Shown here in pieces: positions 35,547-46,858 of a DNA stretch of 64,000 nt. The notes under the pieces are model-generated. The model had not been told where the DNA came from. It ran no database searches and saw only the letters and a program-made list of their open reading frames with translations. Both the position numbers and the translations under genes were made by a program. This DNA is from Hypholoma sublateritium FD-334 SS-4 (Eukaryota > Basidiomycota > Agaricomycetes > Agaricales > Strophariaceae): positions 304,446 to 368,445 of the forward strand of contig KN817530.1 of NCBI GenBank assembly GCA_000827495.1, read 5' to 3'. Position 1 is the first letter of the stretch, and each line of letters starts with the position of its first letter.

Positions 35547-37965
35547 TGGAGCAGGATTTCCTTTTCTCGACTCACCCTCGTTTATTTCTGCTTTTCCGTT
35601 GTTCACTTTCTCATCCAGCTGTCTTTCCAAATCAAAGCTTTCACCATCAATGCCAATACCTCTTCCTTTCTGTCCAGTATTGTCGACATTGCGCAAACGA
35701 CGAACAACAGTCTTCCATTTCTCGATGGCAACGTCTTGCGTATGTGTAGCTGGGTTCCTGCCAACTTGAACGTCGATGTTACCTCGTGTCCAGTAGTTTG
35801 GAATGGCACCGCGCACCAGGCGACAACTTCCTCGAGCGCCAATGCCGTTGGTGAAGTGGGGATTAATTCGTTATCGTCGATCATAGCAGTGGACTCTTCG
35901 ACTGCTGTTCCTTCGGCTTCCAGCATCGTGTACTCGTCTATTGCCACATCTTCATTCGATACTTCTTCGACCACCCCTATATTGGCCTCTTCTTCGATGC
36001 CCTCTTCTTCACCACCTTCGGTGCCATCCACCACGACATCTGCTGCCACCACAGCAAAATCCTCCTCCACAGATTCCCGAATTGAATCAACAACCATTAT
36101 CAACCCATCTTCAACAAGATCAACTACCGTCTCACCGGCCAGTGCCAAGGCTACAAAAACCATCACAGTGTTTGTTCCTCCACTTGCGACGGCCACAGTT
36201 GACGATGACGATGACGATGGCGATGACGATAGCAATGGACAAAGCGATGTCGGTCCTCACAATGATGACGGGGACGATGGTGTGAACAACAATTTGAGTA
36301 GTAATAGTTTCAATGGGCTTCTGGTGCGTTTTGACTTCGCTGTATCGTTTACTAATCCTGATCGCGTGTATCATATCCGTAGGTCAAGAATCTCCGCCGC
36401 AGGGTGGAGGTCTCTCTAGGTCAGAGTTCGAGCGCAAGCCCGGTATCGGTCGTCTTGACTGGCCTCCAAGACACACCAATTACTCTAAATACTTCTTGTT
36501 TATGGTCGTTAAATTGGCCCGTTTCTGTGTGCGTATCGCATAATCTTGACATCATGATTTTTTGGTTGCTCACATCAGGCATCATAGTCTGGATGACACC
36601 AAAAGAGAAGACATGGTATTTATCGGGTTTCAAGTTTGGGTACTCGGGATGTCTCTTGTGGCTCTTTTGAACGAGTCTATTCCTCACATCATTGCGTCCC
36701 TTGCAACGCATATAATAGCAACAGCCTGGGCGGCTTTCCAGATCTACCACACCGCAAGGTTCCGTAGAGATTTCAACCGTGTCATTACAAATGGTGCATG
36801 CCATGTCTCGCTCATTCCCAACTACTGGGACGCCCGTGCCAAAGCCGAAATACCCAGCTTGGCATTAAATATCCTAGCGTTGCTGATTTCCTCCTTCCTG
36901 ACCTGGAAACTCATTAAGGTTTGTTTAAGTTTTACATCTCTTATAAAAGGGAGGTCGATGCTTATACTTCATTAGCTCTTTGGATGGCAGACTTTCAAGC
37001 GTGTCGGCGCATCGTTGGCCATCAATCGCATCTATCGCTATGTTCTCCTCCTGTCCATAACAATTCAGCTCTCGTTATTCTTCATGATCGTCACTGTTTC
37101 GTTGTGGATAGACCAGTTGATGAACAGCGTCATTGGGGATCTTGCCTCGTTTCAGAGGGTGTACAAAGTGACCTCTCTAATCACTTTAGCTGTAAGTCGA
37201 ATTAAAGACAGCATTGTAGCAGTCAACTGACAATCCCCCTCAGCTGTTGATTCCATGGTTGATGACAGTGGGTAAATATTGAATAGTAATCTGTGACAAT
37301 ACTCAGCAACTCATCACAGGGATGGTTTGCTGTTCGACGAGAACTGAAAGTCCCCATGCTTGTATTTATGGCGCTGTCTGTCCTCTATCTTGGCGGATGG
37401 GGGATCATGTTCATCTCAACAACATTCCGCTGGACTTTCGTCACCTGGACGTTCTTTTCCATCATGGCCACGGCCTCGGTGTTCTTAACAGTGTTGTCAA
37501 TCGTGTTAGGGGTTGTTTGTGGGTTGAATTTCGGAAAGGGTCTCGCACGATACCGTGAGTTTCTTTTAGGTCTATTTAAAGCTAGATGGCCCTGACCGTA
37601 TACAAGTCAATGTCCAACATCCGATCGACGAAGAAGACACCGACTCACTTTATCCTGGCGATAAAATCGAAAAGGTCGACTTCCCATCGTCGGAGAAGCC
37701 CTTGCCCACATATGCTTCTGTTGATTTCAAGCAAGGCTATCAGGGTTTGACTCTGGGCCCCCGCTTTGCCAACAAATACGCCGAGCCTTTTGAAACAATG
37801 AGAAGCGTCGCATATCCTGCGCCAACCGTCTCTCGAAACAAGACCGACCTTCAGCTGCAACGCACTGACAGTTATGGAAGTACGAATAGTGGAAGAAGCT
37901 CGCATAGCTCACACTCCAGTGGCGATAGCTCCCGGGCCGGTCAAAAGCGCTGGGTGATTGAGTGA
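35547..37965 (+). CDS. Multi-pass membrane protein with Ser/Thr-rich ectodomain, function unknown (5' end unresolved)
   Basis: The open frame from 35547 begins with a hydrophobic stretch (LTLVYFCFSVVHFLIQLSFQ) without an ATG, so the first exon is missing or upstream. A Ser/Thr-rich region of about 150 residues follows, then a DDDDDDGDDD acidic run (about 36,196-36,230). Introns with matching phase lead to VKNLRRRVEVSLGQSSSASP and then SVHHSLDDTKREDMVFIGFQ. At least six membrane helices come next, including VWVLGMSLVALLNESIPHII, IPSLALNILALLISSFLTW, YRYVLLLSITIQLSLFFMIV, PMLVFMALSVLYLGGWGIMF and SVFLTVLSIVLGVVCGLNFG. The tail is Ser-rich and ends GQKRWVIE at 37965. The architecture, a long ectodomain plus a helical bundle plus a cytosolic tail, suggests a receptor or sensor, but I recognise no characterised family. 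Confidence 0.65.
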
Positions 37966-38062
37966 ATGCCATTAACAATTCTTTCAGTGCTTGAGGCACT
38001 ACATTGATATACCATATTTTTATTGGTTGGTCTCGTGTATCGAGTATACATCATTTTGCTAT

Positions 38063-41000
38063 CTACTCGATGGAAGGCGGAGTGGTTGGGGAAGCCCTGT
38101 TGATGAGCTCAATCTCATGTGCCTGCATCATGGCTGCTTGGTGAGCTACTGATGCTTGAGCGTACTCTGTTTCCGTCGGGACGGGTGAAGCTTCAGTCTC
38201 TGCAGCTTCATAACGGAGCAGTGTTTCTCGGAACTCTAGCATCCATGGATGGGACATGAGTTCCTTAGCAGATGGACGTCGTGTTGGATCAATGGTCAGG
38301 CATTGCTTGATGAAGTTGATTCCTAATTCACTGAGTTGGCCGGGTTCGGGCAAAGGTGGATGCTGTGTCGCAACTCCAATATGGAACATGATAGCCCTTA
38401 CCAAACATATTTGTGTTATGAAGTTGTGAGGATGCTTTGTGTATGTACTCACCATTCATTGTCAAGATTACTCCATGGCTTTTTGCCAGTGGCAAATTCT
38501 AATACAACGCAACCGAGGGACCAGATGTCCATTGCACCGTATCGACCTCGCTTATCGTTCTTGATGACTTCCGGTGACATGTACATCGGTGTTCCCGTTA
38601 ACCCGTTGCTCATCTGAGCCATACCATTGAAAGGAGATGGGTTGTTCGGAGGTATTACGTCTGGCGCTCGACGCGAACGCTGCATGGTACGCTGATTTTT
38701 GGCAAGAATTTTTGCAGCTCCAAAATCGACATATTTAATAACACCCATATGATCAAGGAGTATGTCTATAGGTGATATCAAGAATGGAACCTCCATTTGA
38801 ATATAAAGTGCTCACTGTCAGGTTTGATGTCTCTGTGGACAATGTTGCGGGAGTGGAGATAGGCAAGGCCGTCTAGCATTTGCATAGCGTAGACTTGTAT
38901 GATGCCCTCATCCTCGATTCTTCCGTGTTCCAACAAGGCTGCCAGACTTCCTCCTTGACAATATTCCTCGAATATGTAGACTTTGTCACGGTGAACTTCG
39001 ATACCGTAGTATTCAACCACGTTTGGATGATGTAGCATTTCCATGACGCTGAGTTCATCCTTGATCTGTGAGTATAGGTTGGGTAGTCCCGATAGTTCTT
39101 GGAATTTGATCTCCTTAACGGCCATAAGAGAACCAGAGTCCAAATTAAGCGCTAAGTACACCGACCCAAATGCACCGGCTCCAATGAATTTGCCTTGCTG
39201 CCATCGAACCGATATATTGAAACTCGAAGAGGCAAGGAAGGAAAGGGACCTGTCCTCGGGGATTTCGTCGTTGAGGACTTTTCCCAGCGTTCGATGCTCG
39301 AGTCCATTGATCGCACGAGCATCTTCTATCTCGCGGATGGCCATTGCGACCTTGTCCCAGAATACGCGGGCCTTGGAGTCGACAAAAGTCGTCCCCTCGT
39401 GTTCAGGTGCGTATTCTGGGAAATCGTCTTCGACAAGTTGCATATCCGCAATTTTCATCTTCAATATCTCCTCTTGTTTCTCCCTCTCCTTTCTGGCCTC
39501 CGATGATGACTTGGCTCCCAAGATATCAAAATGGTGGATGAGGAGAGTCATGCAGGTAGCCACTTTCTGTCGCAGCATCTCAAACTCCGGGTCGGGCATG
39601 TGAAGAATATGGCGTCTCGTGCGATGGAGAGTAAACTCAAGAGCGTTTACGGCCCATTTGAAAGTTTTTCGATCTGTCGGATCGCAGTCGTCACATATGA
39701 AGGATACCCATGAGATAGCAAGTTTAATGAGCAATCTGTTGAACTTCAGATGCGAGGCGGGGTCCAGGTATCGGTGAACATGCTGGCCATGCTCCGATGC
39801 ATATATGTACCAATTTGCGAGAAGGTCCTGGCCGCCGTTCGTTGCTCTGAGCGCATTCCGAACGTGATGCACTGAGTCAATGATGGACTCGGCTAATCTG
39901 TTTGTGGCACGGGTGATCTTCCTCAATTCTCGATTGACGCTCGGTAGGTGAGCCTGCGCTTCAGATATACATGGAATAGACAGGGCGACAGGCGAAACTT
40001 CACCGTCGTCATACAGTGACTCGAGCGAATCCGCAAAAGCTTGCTTTGCAAGAGTAAGTCGTCTTTGTGGCCCGTCCGCAATCAAGCGTACGCGATTGTC
40101 TTTGATGTCAATAGAAACTTTTCCTGCATTCAACACCATGACACGCCCATTCCATAGGAAATGAGTTTGCGGTGAAAGAACAAGAAGGTAGCCAGCTTCT
40201 TCCAAGCTCTGTCCATTGGCGTCATGGACGGCGAGAAAAGGACTTGCGTAATCGTTGCCCATTTCATCCACGTGGAAGGCTTCGTCCAGGATCTTTCGTA
40301 TTAATTCGGGGCGGTCAAATAGCGTATGAGAGGCAATGATATATATGCCGTCTTCCTCCAGAGAATGGGTATATACCAAGAAATGGTCGGTGGCCACTAA
40401 ACTTGTGATAAATTGATCGAATGGGACATCGTCGAGATTATATTCAGCCGAGTTAATGAATCGCTGTGTAAGAACTCTATTGTGTATATGAATTCAATGA
40501 GTGAAAATCGACGATTGAAGCAAAAGTTCGGACACACTTCGTGAACCGTTGGAGTTTGCGGTAACGTAGGCGGACGCTATCTAAGATCTTAGTATACCAA
40601 CTGATGATTTGTTCGTCCGTCATTTTCCTTGATGGCAATTCTGGAATATGCAGGACTCCATTCATATACGACTCAATTTCAAGGCCCATTTGGTGGATAT
40701 GTGTTGCTGTGTCTGAATTCGACGGTATTCGGACTTGGGTGTCAAAATAATTTGTCGCCCGGACCATGAGCTTATTTGCCAGTGCACTGACAATGCCGTA
40801 TAAGCAACCCCTATTAGATATGCCTGAAATTGAACGTACCATAGATGCTCAGCGACAAGAGCAGATCCTCCGGGCGTAGTTGCGCTGACATCATTGAAGG
40901 TCGCCCACTGAGCCTCCAGGACGTCAGTCTCCTTAAAAACAATGCCTTTTGCACCACTTTTAAATTGCCAATGAAGCAATCTGAAGAAGTCAGCTAAGGC

Positions 41001-42485
41001 CGCCAGTATAGTGGCGTCGTAATCCTCGCTGATGCATTGTGGTAAATTCCAATTGCCGCCAGGGTCAGGAGCAAGAATGGCCTCGTATTGTCGCTTGAGG
41101 GTGCAGGCCAACCCTATGCTAAGTTTCAGGTGTTCTGTCATCTGGTCAATGATGAGGATTTCCGGGTCTTTCAACTTCTTGACGTAGTCCAATCTCAGAT
41201 GAAGGCCGGCTTGGGCGAGTTTAGTCGGAAATGATATCAAGGGGACAAGTTCCTTCTCGAACGTTGGGAGATTCATCTCGTGGAACAAGGCGGATAGGTT
41301 GACCTGGGCGTCTCTGGCTGCACCCAAAAACGCGTGAACAGTGACCAAGAAACCCTTTTCGAATGTGATTTGCATAGATTCCTCCTTCAGCAATCGTTCG
41401 ACAAAGCTGGTGCCATCTGCTATTTCAAGACTTGTCCCAGACCTTGAGGACAACCCTGTCATGATCGGGACCTCATTGCTGGTAAATGGCTGAGTGACGT
41501 CGAGGGTCTCGCTGCCTGTCCACCGACGTAACAGAGCAAAGTGATGCTTCAAACTGGTTAAAATGGTGCACCAGGTGTTCAGCGTGTCACAGCGTTCTTG
41601 GAATTGACTTGACAGGGCGATGGGTTTATCAGCATAAAATGCTTTGAGAGTTGGGTATAGCGCCTGAACGACATCAAGACGGCGAAGGACAAAGTTGACT
41701 TGTTCAAGCGCAAAAGTAGTTGGGTCTTTAGTTTCACCGGGCTCAGGGTCCTTGACCTTGAAATTCAATATTTCGTTTATGACACCATCAACGGTTCTCA
41801 AGCGCCGTTCTTCGAGCTTTCTCTTCTCTTCCTCCATAGATCGACCATGAAATTTGGCCCGGATAGCCAGCCAAAAGTTCAGATGCGTGTTAGTTTGCTC
41901 ATCGCCAAGAGAATTTAGTGCTACAGCTATTCGCGTTTTCTCTGACTTGAGCACGTCCCCGGCGAGGACAGAGGCGAGCAAAGCCAGCCACTCAAGCCGC
42001 TGCTTCTCCTGTTGCGACGCGGGTTCTACAGGATCTGCCTCCATCATGAGTAGTGATAACCGGTCGATGGCTTCGTTCGGCCCTCCTGCGAACGATGCCA
42101 TTGCGGACTCCTCTTCGTCGCTATTATCTCCCGCATCATTTAGTTGCCCAAGATCCCGTTGGAAATAGTGACTGTCGGGATCGTTGCGGGGGTCATCTGG
42201 TTCAATGGATACATCTCCGAGGCCTGTGGATCTATATCTACGCACAAATTGAGAATAGAGCTTTGAAACAGGCATCGGCTGGGGTGCGTGTGAAGAGCTG
42301 GAGGAAGCTCGCATGGAGCGGCTTGTTCTCGAGTGGTTCATGGGGGGAGGTATGATCTGCGAAGGCGTAGGGTATGGACGCTGGCCACTGACTGCTTGCT
42401 CCCATGGAGCCTCCTCTTCGTCGTCGTCGTGTTCATTACTGTGCTGTTCAGGAAGGGGAAATAGTGTCTGAACGTGCCGGGCCAT
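38063..42485 (-). CDS. MAP kinase kinase kinase, Ssk2/Wis4 (MEKK4) type
   Basis: This is the MAPKKK at the head of the stress-activated HOG/p38-type cascade. The minus-strand start at 42485 reads MARHVQTLFPLPEQHSNEHD. A long N-terminal regulatory half (about 900 residues) carries blocks conserved in Ssk2 proteins, such as LYSQFVRRYRSTGLGDVSIE and TSLKHHFALLRRWTGSETLD. The kinase domain is C-terminal: WQQGKFIGAGAFGSVYLALN (P-loop), MAVKEIKF (catalytic Lys), NIVHRDIKPD (catalytic loop), KYVDFGAAKIL (DFG), GTPMYMSPEVI (activation segment end) and MDIWSLGCVVLEFATGKKPW. The protein ends ASPTTPPSIE. In the yeast pathway the response regulator Ssk1 activates this enzyme. Its start lies 235 bp from that of the DRG1 gene on the other strand. 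Confidence 0.92.
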
Positions 42486-42719
42486 GCTAGTTAGTAGTAC
42501 AGGTGTGTCAGTATAATGGGAGAAAGGGTATGCACGACGAGAATGAAGGAAGACAATACAAAGCCCAACGGCGTACGGATGAGTCGCGTACTGAGTGATA
42601 GACTACGTCAATAATGGCCCTTCTACTATTTCCAAAACGGGTCACAAATTTAGCATGAGATGACGACGTTGTGATGCTACAATCTCTCGCTCTCACTCCC
42701 ATCTACACTCGATAACGAT

Positions 42720-44751
42720 ATGGGTATCACGGAAAAGGTCAAGATCCGGCTCAGACTTGAATAGCATTAAATGCTTACTTTATTCCTGTTAGATTAAGGA
42801 GATAGAGGGTGAGCTGCAATATTAACGTCTCCTGGCGGCTCAAAACGCGCTCAATGAAATAAATGGCATATAGAGGAGATGGCGAGGAGTGAGTAAATCC
42901 CCGAGAATTAAGGCCCATTCCGTCTTATCTCAGTATCTCTTAGCGCAGAAGAATAAGGTCAGAAGTACCTGTCCGAAGCTCAAGATCCACCAATTTATAC
43001 AGCGTTCAAGTAGGCGACCGAATACCATCTCGGTCTCTTGAAGGCCAAGCTTGCAAGATATCGCGCGCAACTATTAGAACCTGTCGCCAAGTCTGGCGGA
43101 GCGGGGGTAGGATTCGACGTGCAAAAGTCCGGTGATGCAAGGGTGGCGCTCATTGGATTTCCATCGGTTGGAAAGGTCCGTCTAGCATTCCACTTTTTAG
43201 ACCATATCATTAATTTCTACAAAATCCTAGTCCACTCTCCTCAGTAAAGCGACACATACGGCTTCAGAAACTGCTGCATATGAGTTTACAACCCTCACGG
43301 TATATATTATACTTCCCCATCTAAATATTCTGTGAATTGATGAATGAATTAGGCGATCCCTGGTGTGATCGAGTACAAGGGTGCTCGGATTCAACTTCTC
43401 GATCTACCTGGTATTGTAGAAGGGGCAAGTCAAGGTCGTGGCCGTGGTAGACAAGTTGTGTCCAGTACGCATTTTATATTCTCGTGTTATTGACGCGTAT
43501 ACTCATAGGTTCCAAGCGGCCAAAACGGCCGACCTCATTCTGGTCATGTTAGACGCTACAAAATCGGATGAGCAGAAACGCCTTCTTGAAATTGAACTGG
43601 ATGCAGTAGGAATTCGGTTGAACAAGAAGAAACCCGATGTTATATTCAAAAAGAGGACAACGGGCGGTGTATGTCTTTCCCCCCCCCTCCGATTCACTGC
43701 TTTCTAAGACTACATTACAGATTACATTCAACAGCACAGTAAAATTAACGAAGACGGACGAAAAGACAATTCGAACGATTCTTGCTGGCTGTAAAATTTC
43801 CTCCCGACATTAAAGTATCCCCTTCTTATTTCTCCCTTTCAGATAAACTGCACAATTGCGACATCCTAATACGGGAAGACGTAAAATCGTCAATTCGGCA
43901 CCATCTGCTTTTCTGAACTGTTTCTTTCGCAGATCACCACGGACGAATTCATCGATGTCCTGATTGGTGCGGTAGATTTTCAAAAATTACACGGAATTAT
44001 CTTCCTGACATTTTTTTTATAGGTACAAGGAAATACCTTCCATGCCTTTGTGAGTGAATTTATCGACGTCACTGATTTTCGTTCTTATTACATATTTATC
44101 AGATGTTTACAACAAAATCGATTCAATCAGCCTGGAGCAAGTGGATAAACTTGCACATCAGCCCAAGACTGTTGTCATTAGCTGTGAAATGGATCTGAAG
44201 TACTATTCCTTGCGTTGCATCTTCCGGCCCTCCGAACTGAGGCATGGCCTGTATAGTTTGGACTACCTTATTGAACGCATTTGGGACGAACTGCGCCTCG
44301 TCAAAATATACACCAAGAAGCGAGGCGCTCATCCTGATCTGGCTGACCCGGTCTGTCTGAGGGCCGGCGCAACCGTTGAGGTGACTTGACTCCTTGCAGA
44401 ATGGCCACAATATACTGACGATTATACAAATAGGATGTATGTAATGGAATTCATAAATCTCTTGCTACTAACTTCCGCTACGGACTGATCTGGTACGTCC
44501 TCGGACATCTCTGCTTAATTTGATCTAACCGGTTGACATTGCAGGGTAAGTCAATTGCTCATAGCACCTGAAAGCTTCCTTGCAGAAGTTGACAGTTAAC
44601 ATAAACAGGGCCGATCGAGCAAATTTTCGCCATATGCCCAGAAGGTCAGTTTGAATCATCAGGTTCAAGATGAAGATGTCGTATCAAGTGCGTGCCCATT
44701 TTCCATCGTGAATATACGGCTCACTTTACGAAAACAGTTTTCACGAAGTAA
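42720..44751 (+). CDS. RBG1: DRG1/Rbg1-type developmentally regulated GTP-binding protein
   Basis: This OBG/DRG-class GTPase associates with translating ribosomes and relieves stalls. Splicing gives MGITEKIKEIEEEMARTQKN then [20 protein letters not shown], the conserved DRG1 N-terminus. It is assembled from four tiny exons, 42720-42737, 42793-42808, 42874-42888 and 42944-42957, before the exon from 43014. G-motifs follow: GFPSVGKSTLLS (G1), AAYEFTTLT (G2), [20 protein letters not shown] (G3) and [13 protein letters not shown] (G4). The S5D2L-like insert appears as [15 protein letters not shown]. The TGS domain at the C-terminus includes [20 protein letters not shown] and ends VSIFTK with TAA at 44749-44751. 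Intron density is exceptional, but every junction I checked keeps frame and family sequence. Confidence 0.92.
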
Positions 44752-45123
44752 GAACGGTGGCGATAGAAGTGAATGACAGCCAATGATATCGCAAGGAGCC
44801 CTTCAGGCCGTGTAAACCAGTAAAATTTACACCATTAGTAGTGGTACATGTGATATTTTACCTGGAACTCGGTGCCCAGGATTCCATTTTTGGCTGGGGT
44901 ACATTACATCTCATTGTCATGAAATCGATGATATACAGGCATGCTGGATAGGTATGCGCAAGATGGGTTATTATGACATCCGTAAAGCGGAAGGAGGATA
45001 GCGGTAGTCTAGTAGTCCTGTCGACGGGGGGGGGGGGGACTGAACAAAGAAATTCCGTAAAAACCATAAAAAGGGGAGAAGGGAATCTAAGGCCTGGCAT
45101 CTCGATCGAATAAAGATAGTGAT
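44752..45123. other. Convergent intergenic region, DRG1 and Ups2-like 3' ends
   Basis: This 372-bp gap lies between two convergent stop codons and so holds 3' UTRs. It contains a run of 13 G at 45026-45038. I see no coding potential beyond short shadow frames. Confidence 0.5.
45026..45038 (+). repeat. Homopolymer run of 13 G
   Basis: Thirteen consecutive G lie between convergent genes. The length may be a sequencing or assembly uncertainty, or a real slippage-prone or G-quadruplex-capable site. Confidence 0.8.
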
Positions 45124-45766
45124 CTAAGAGGAGTGTGCCCGATGTCGTTCTTCCCAGAGGTTGCGGAGGACGTCGGTGAATCCCAGTTTCCCGAGATGGG
45201 CATTTTGTTCGAACCTCTGCACCAGCCATTTTTCGAGGCCATCGGCGGCTGATCGCCACAGGGCCATCCGGGCCTGAACTTCGGCGGTCTGGCTGAACAT
45301 GGTCTTGTTTGAAGGTAGCGGTGTGTATCGTATTTGTTCATAACATGTCGCGAATTGGGAGAGGGAGAGATTAACCGATGTAATGGTTACGTTTTGGGTT
45401 GCCGGGTCTACAAAGGATATCTCGCGCACAAAGGCGTCTTCTGAGCCTCCAAAGAGCTGTAGGAGCTCAAGTTAGCGTGAGACAGAGTGCAGAGACATTG
45501 AGACGCACCTTGACAATCCATATTGGTGCCTTCTGTTTGCAACCCAGAACGCGCTCGGTACGGATTATTCCTGTCACAGGATCGACGGAGCGGTCAATAG
45601 TGTCGATACTGACGACGTGGGTGCATTTTGAGTTGGGGTATTTATGCCACATAGCAATCACTACGTGACTCCAGGGATGGCTGGGAGTTGCAGAGGTTAG
45701 GAAAGAAAAATTTGATTGAAGAAGTGGCACTGACTCGTATTGGAAGTTCTGCGAAAAGAAATGCAT
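45124..45766 (-). CDS. PRELI/MSF1-domain lipid transfer protein, Ups2/SLMO type
   Basis: Exons 45735-45766, 45509-45680 and 45124-45456 join in frame to 178 residues. The sequence starts MHFFSQNFQYDHPWSHVVIA, then MWHKYPNSKCTHVVSIDTID, RTERVLGCKQKAPIWIVKLF and a C-terminal helix WLVQRFEQNAHLGKLGFTDV. These are hallmarks of the PRELI/MSF1 fold of Ups2/Ups3 and SLMO. Ups2-type proteins work with Mdm35 in the mitochondrial intermembrane space and carry phosphatidylserine from the outer to the inner membrane. The choice of Ups2/SLMO over Ups1 rests on the W.KYPN..STHV pattern and the VRE.S.VD segment. A second family member of Ups1 type lies at 61.4-62.3 kb. It is divergent from a gene for a small mitochondrial protein. 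Confidence 0.87.
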
Positions 45767-46197
45767 GATTTTATGGGAGTCGGCGACAGAGAATTAATGA
45801 TACAGAGAAAAAAGAGACAGACGCCCGAGGACAGGAGAAGAGAAGAGACGAGAGAGGAGACGACTTGGTCGTGTGTGAGGAATGGCAGCGGCAGATTGAT
45901 AGCGGGTTATGTAATGCATTCCCGCGGTTACTACCGACGGGTGAAGAAAAGGGCAAATCACATGGCCGCAGCCCGCCGGCCGCGCGCCGGCGCGTGCGCC
46001 GTGCGCGTCTTCGGACGACACTCAGAATGAGGAGATGAACCAACATCCAATGTCTCACTCCCTCGTGGAGTACACAGTAGCATTCTGGTCAATGACGCCA
46101 ATTCAACGCGGTATTGACGTCATTTCAACACCGACTGTAGCTGGCGGGCAGCTTAAAAGGAAAGAATGGAACCTCCTACTCGATAGTGTCCTCTACC
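45767..46197. promoter_or_regulatory. Shared divergent promoter, Ups2-like and small mitochondrial protein
   Basis: This 431-bp region separates two start codons on opposite strands, both of genes with likely mitochondrial products. It contains a CpG-dense stretch at about 45965-46010 in which GCCGGC occurs twice (45975-45980 and 45986-45991). Purine-rich sequence fills 45,790-45,870. No known binding site was recognised. Confidence 0.5.
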
Positions 46198-46683
46198 ATG
46201 TTTAAATCATCCATCAGCTCACTAGCATCTCGCACGTCGTCCACTTTAAGCCGAAGAGCCTTCCATGCATCGCCCGCTGCTTACAAGACAGTGGCGGAGA
46301 AGGTCACAGAGGTCGCGGATAAAGTTTGTGGTGGCTCAGCGAAGAACTGACCTCGTTCTGATCTCGTGTGTTCTAGGTCAATAAAACAGTTGGAAAAGGC
46401 CTGGCCTCAGCAATAGACAAGGGCGAGAAGGTGACTAATGTAGCTAAAGACACCATATGTGGGTTTGGTAACTTGACTGTGCGGTCGAGTACTGACAACT
46501 CGTCAGCATCCAAGTCGGAGCAGGTGCAGGGAAAAGCCGAAGAAGCCAAAGGCACAGTGAAGAAGGCAGGCCACGATGTGAGTTGGACAATCCTCATCGT
46601 CTACCGATAGCGTTGCTCACGATGAAATGCAGGCGACTGCCAGAGCTAAGCAAGCAAAGGCAGATGCTGAGAAAAGGTTGTGA
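46198..46683 (+). CDS. Small mitochondrial helical protein, LEA/CsbD-like composition
   Basis: Four short exons give a protein of about 100 residues. The start MFKSSISSLASRTSSTLSRR followed by AFHASPAAYKTVAEK is an excellent mitochondrial presequence with an R-x-F/H-A-S cleavage context. The mature part consists of Ala/Lys/Glu/Thr-rich amphipathic repeats: VADKVNKTVGKGLASAIDKG, EKVTNVAKDTI, SEQVQGKAEEAKGTVKKAGH and ATARAKQAKADAEKRL. Such 11-residue-like periodicity resembles LEA-type or CsbD-like stress proteins. Those often protect membranes or proteins during drying or heat, but no defined domain is visible, so the role is inference. Stop TGA is at 46681-46683, and the ERG5 start follows 175 bp later on the same strand. 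Confidence 0.72.
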
Positions 46684-46725
46684 TGTCATTCTATTCTTAG
46701 TCACCCATCATTTGTAATACCTTCT

Positions 46726-46754
46726 GCCGAGGTGGGTGCCGACTCAGCCTCGGC
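46726..46754. promoter_or_regulatory. Inverted repeat upstream of the CYP61 gene
   Basis: GCCGAGG (46726-46732) and its exact reverse complement CCTCGGC (46748-46754) are separated by 15 bases. They lie about 105 bp before the CYP61 ATG. A reverse CCAAT box (ATTGG, 46765-46769) follows 10 bases later. A Zn2Cys6-type binding site or the 3'-end hairpin of the gene upstream are both possible. Confidence 0.4.
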
Positions 46755-46858
46755 TTGTAATTTGATTGGTTCTCAAAAAAATTAAGATGGTGCCATAAGT
46801 TGAAAATATAAGTGCAATATGACTGTTGACAAGTCAGCTTTGTCCTGTCCCTCTCACC

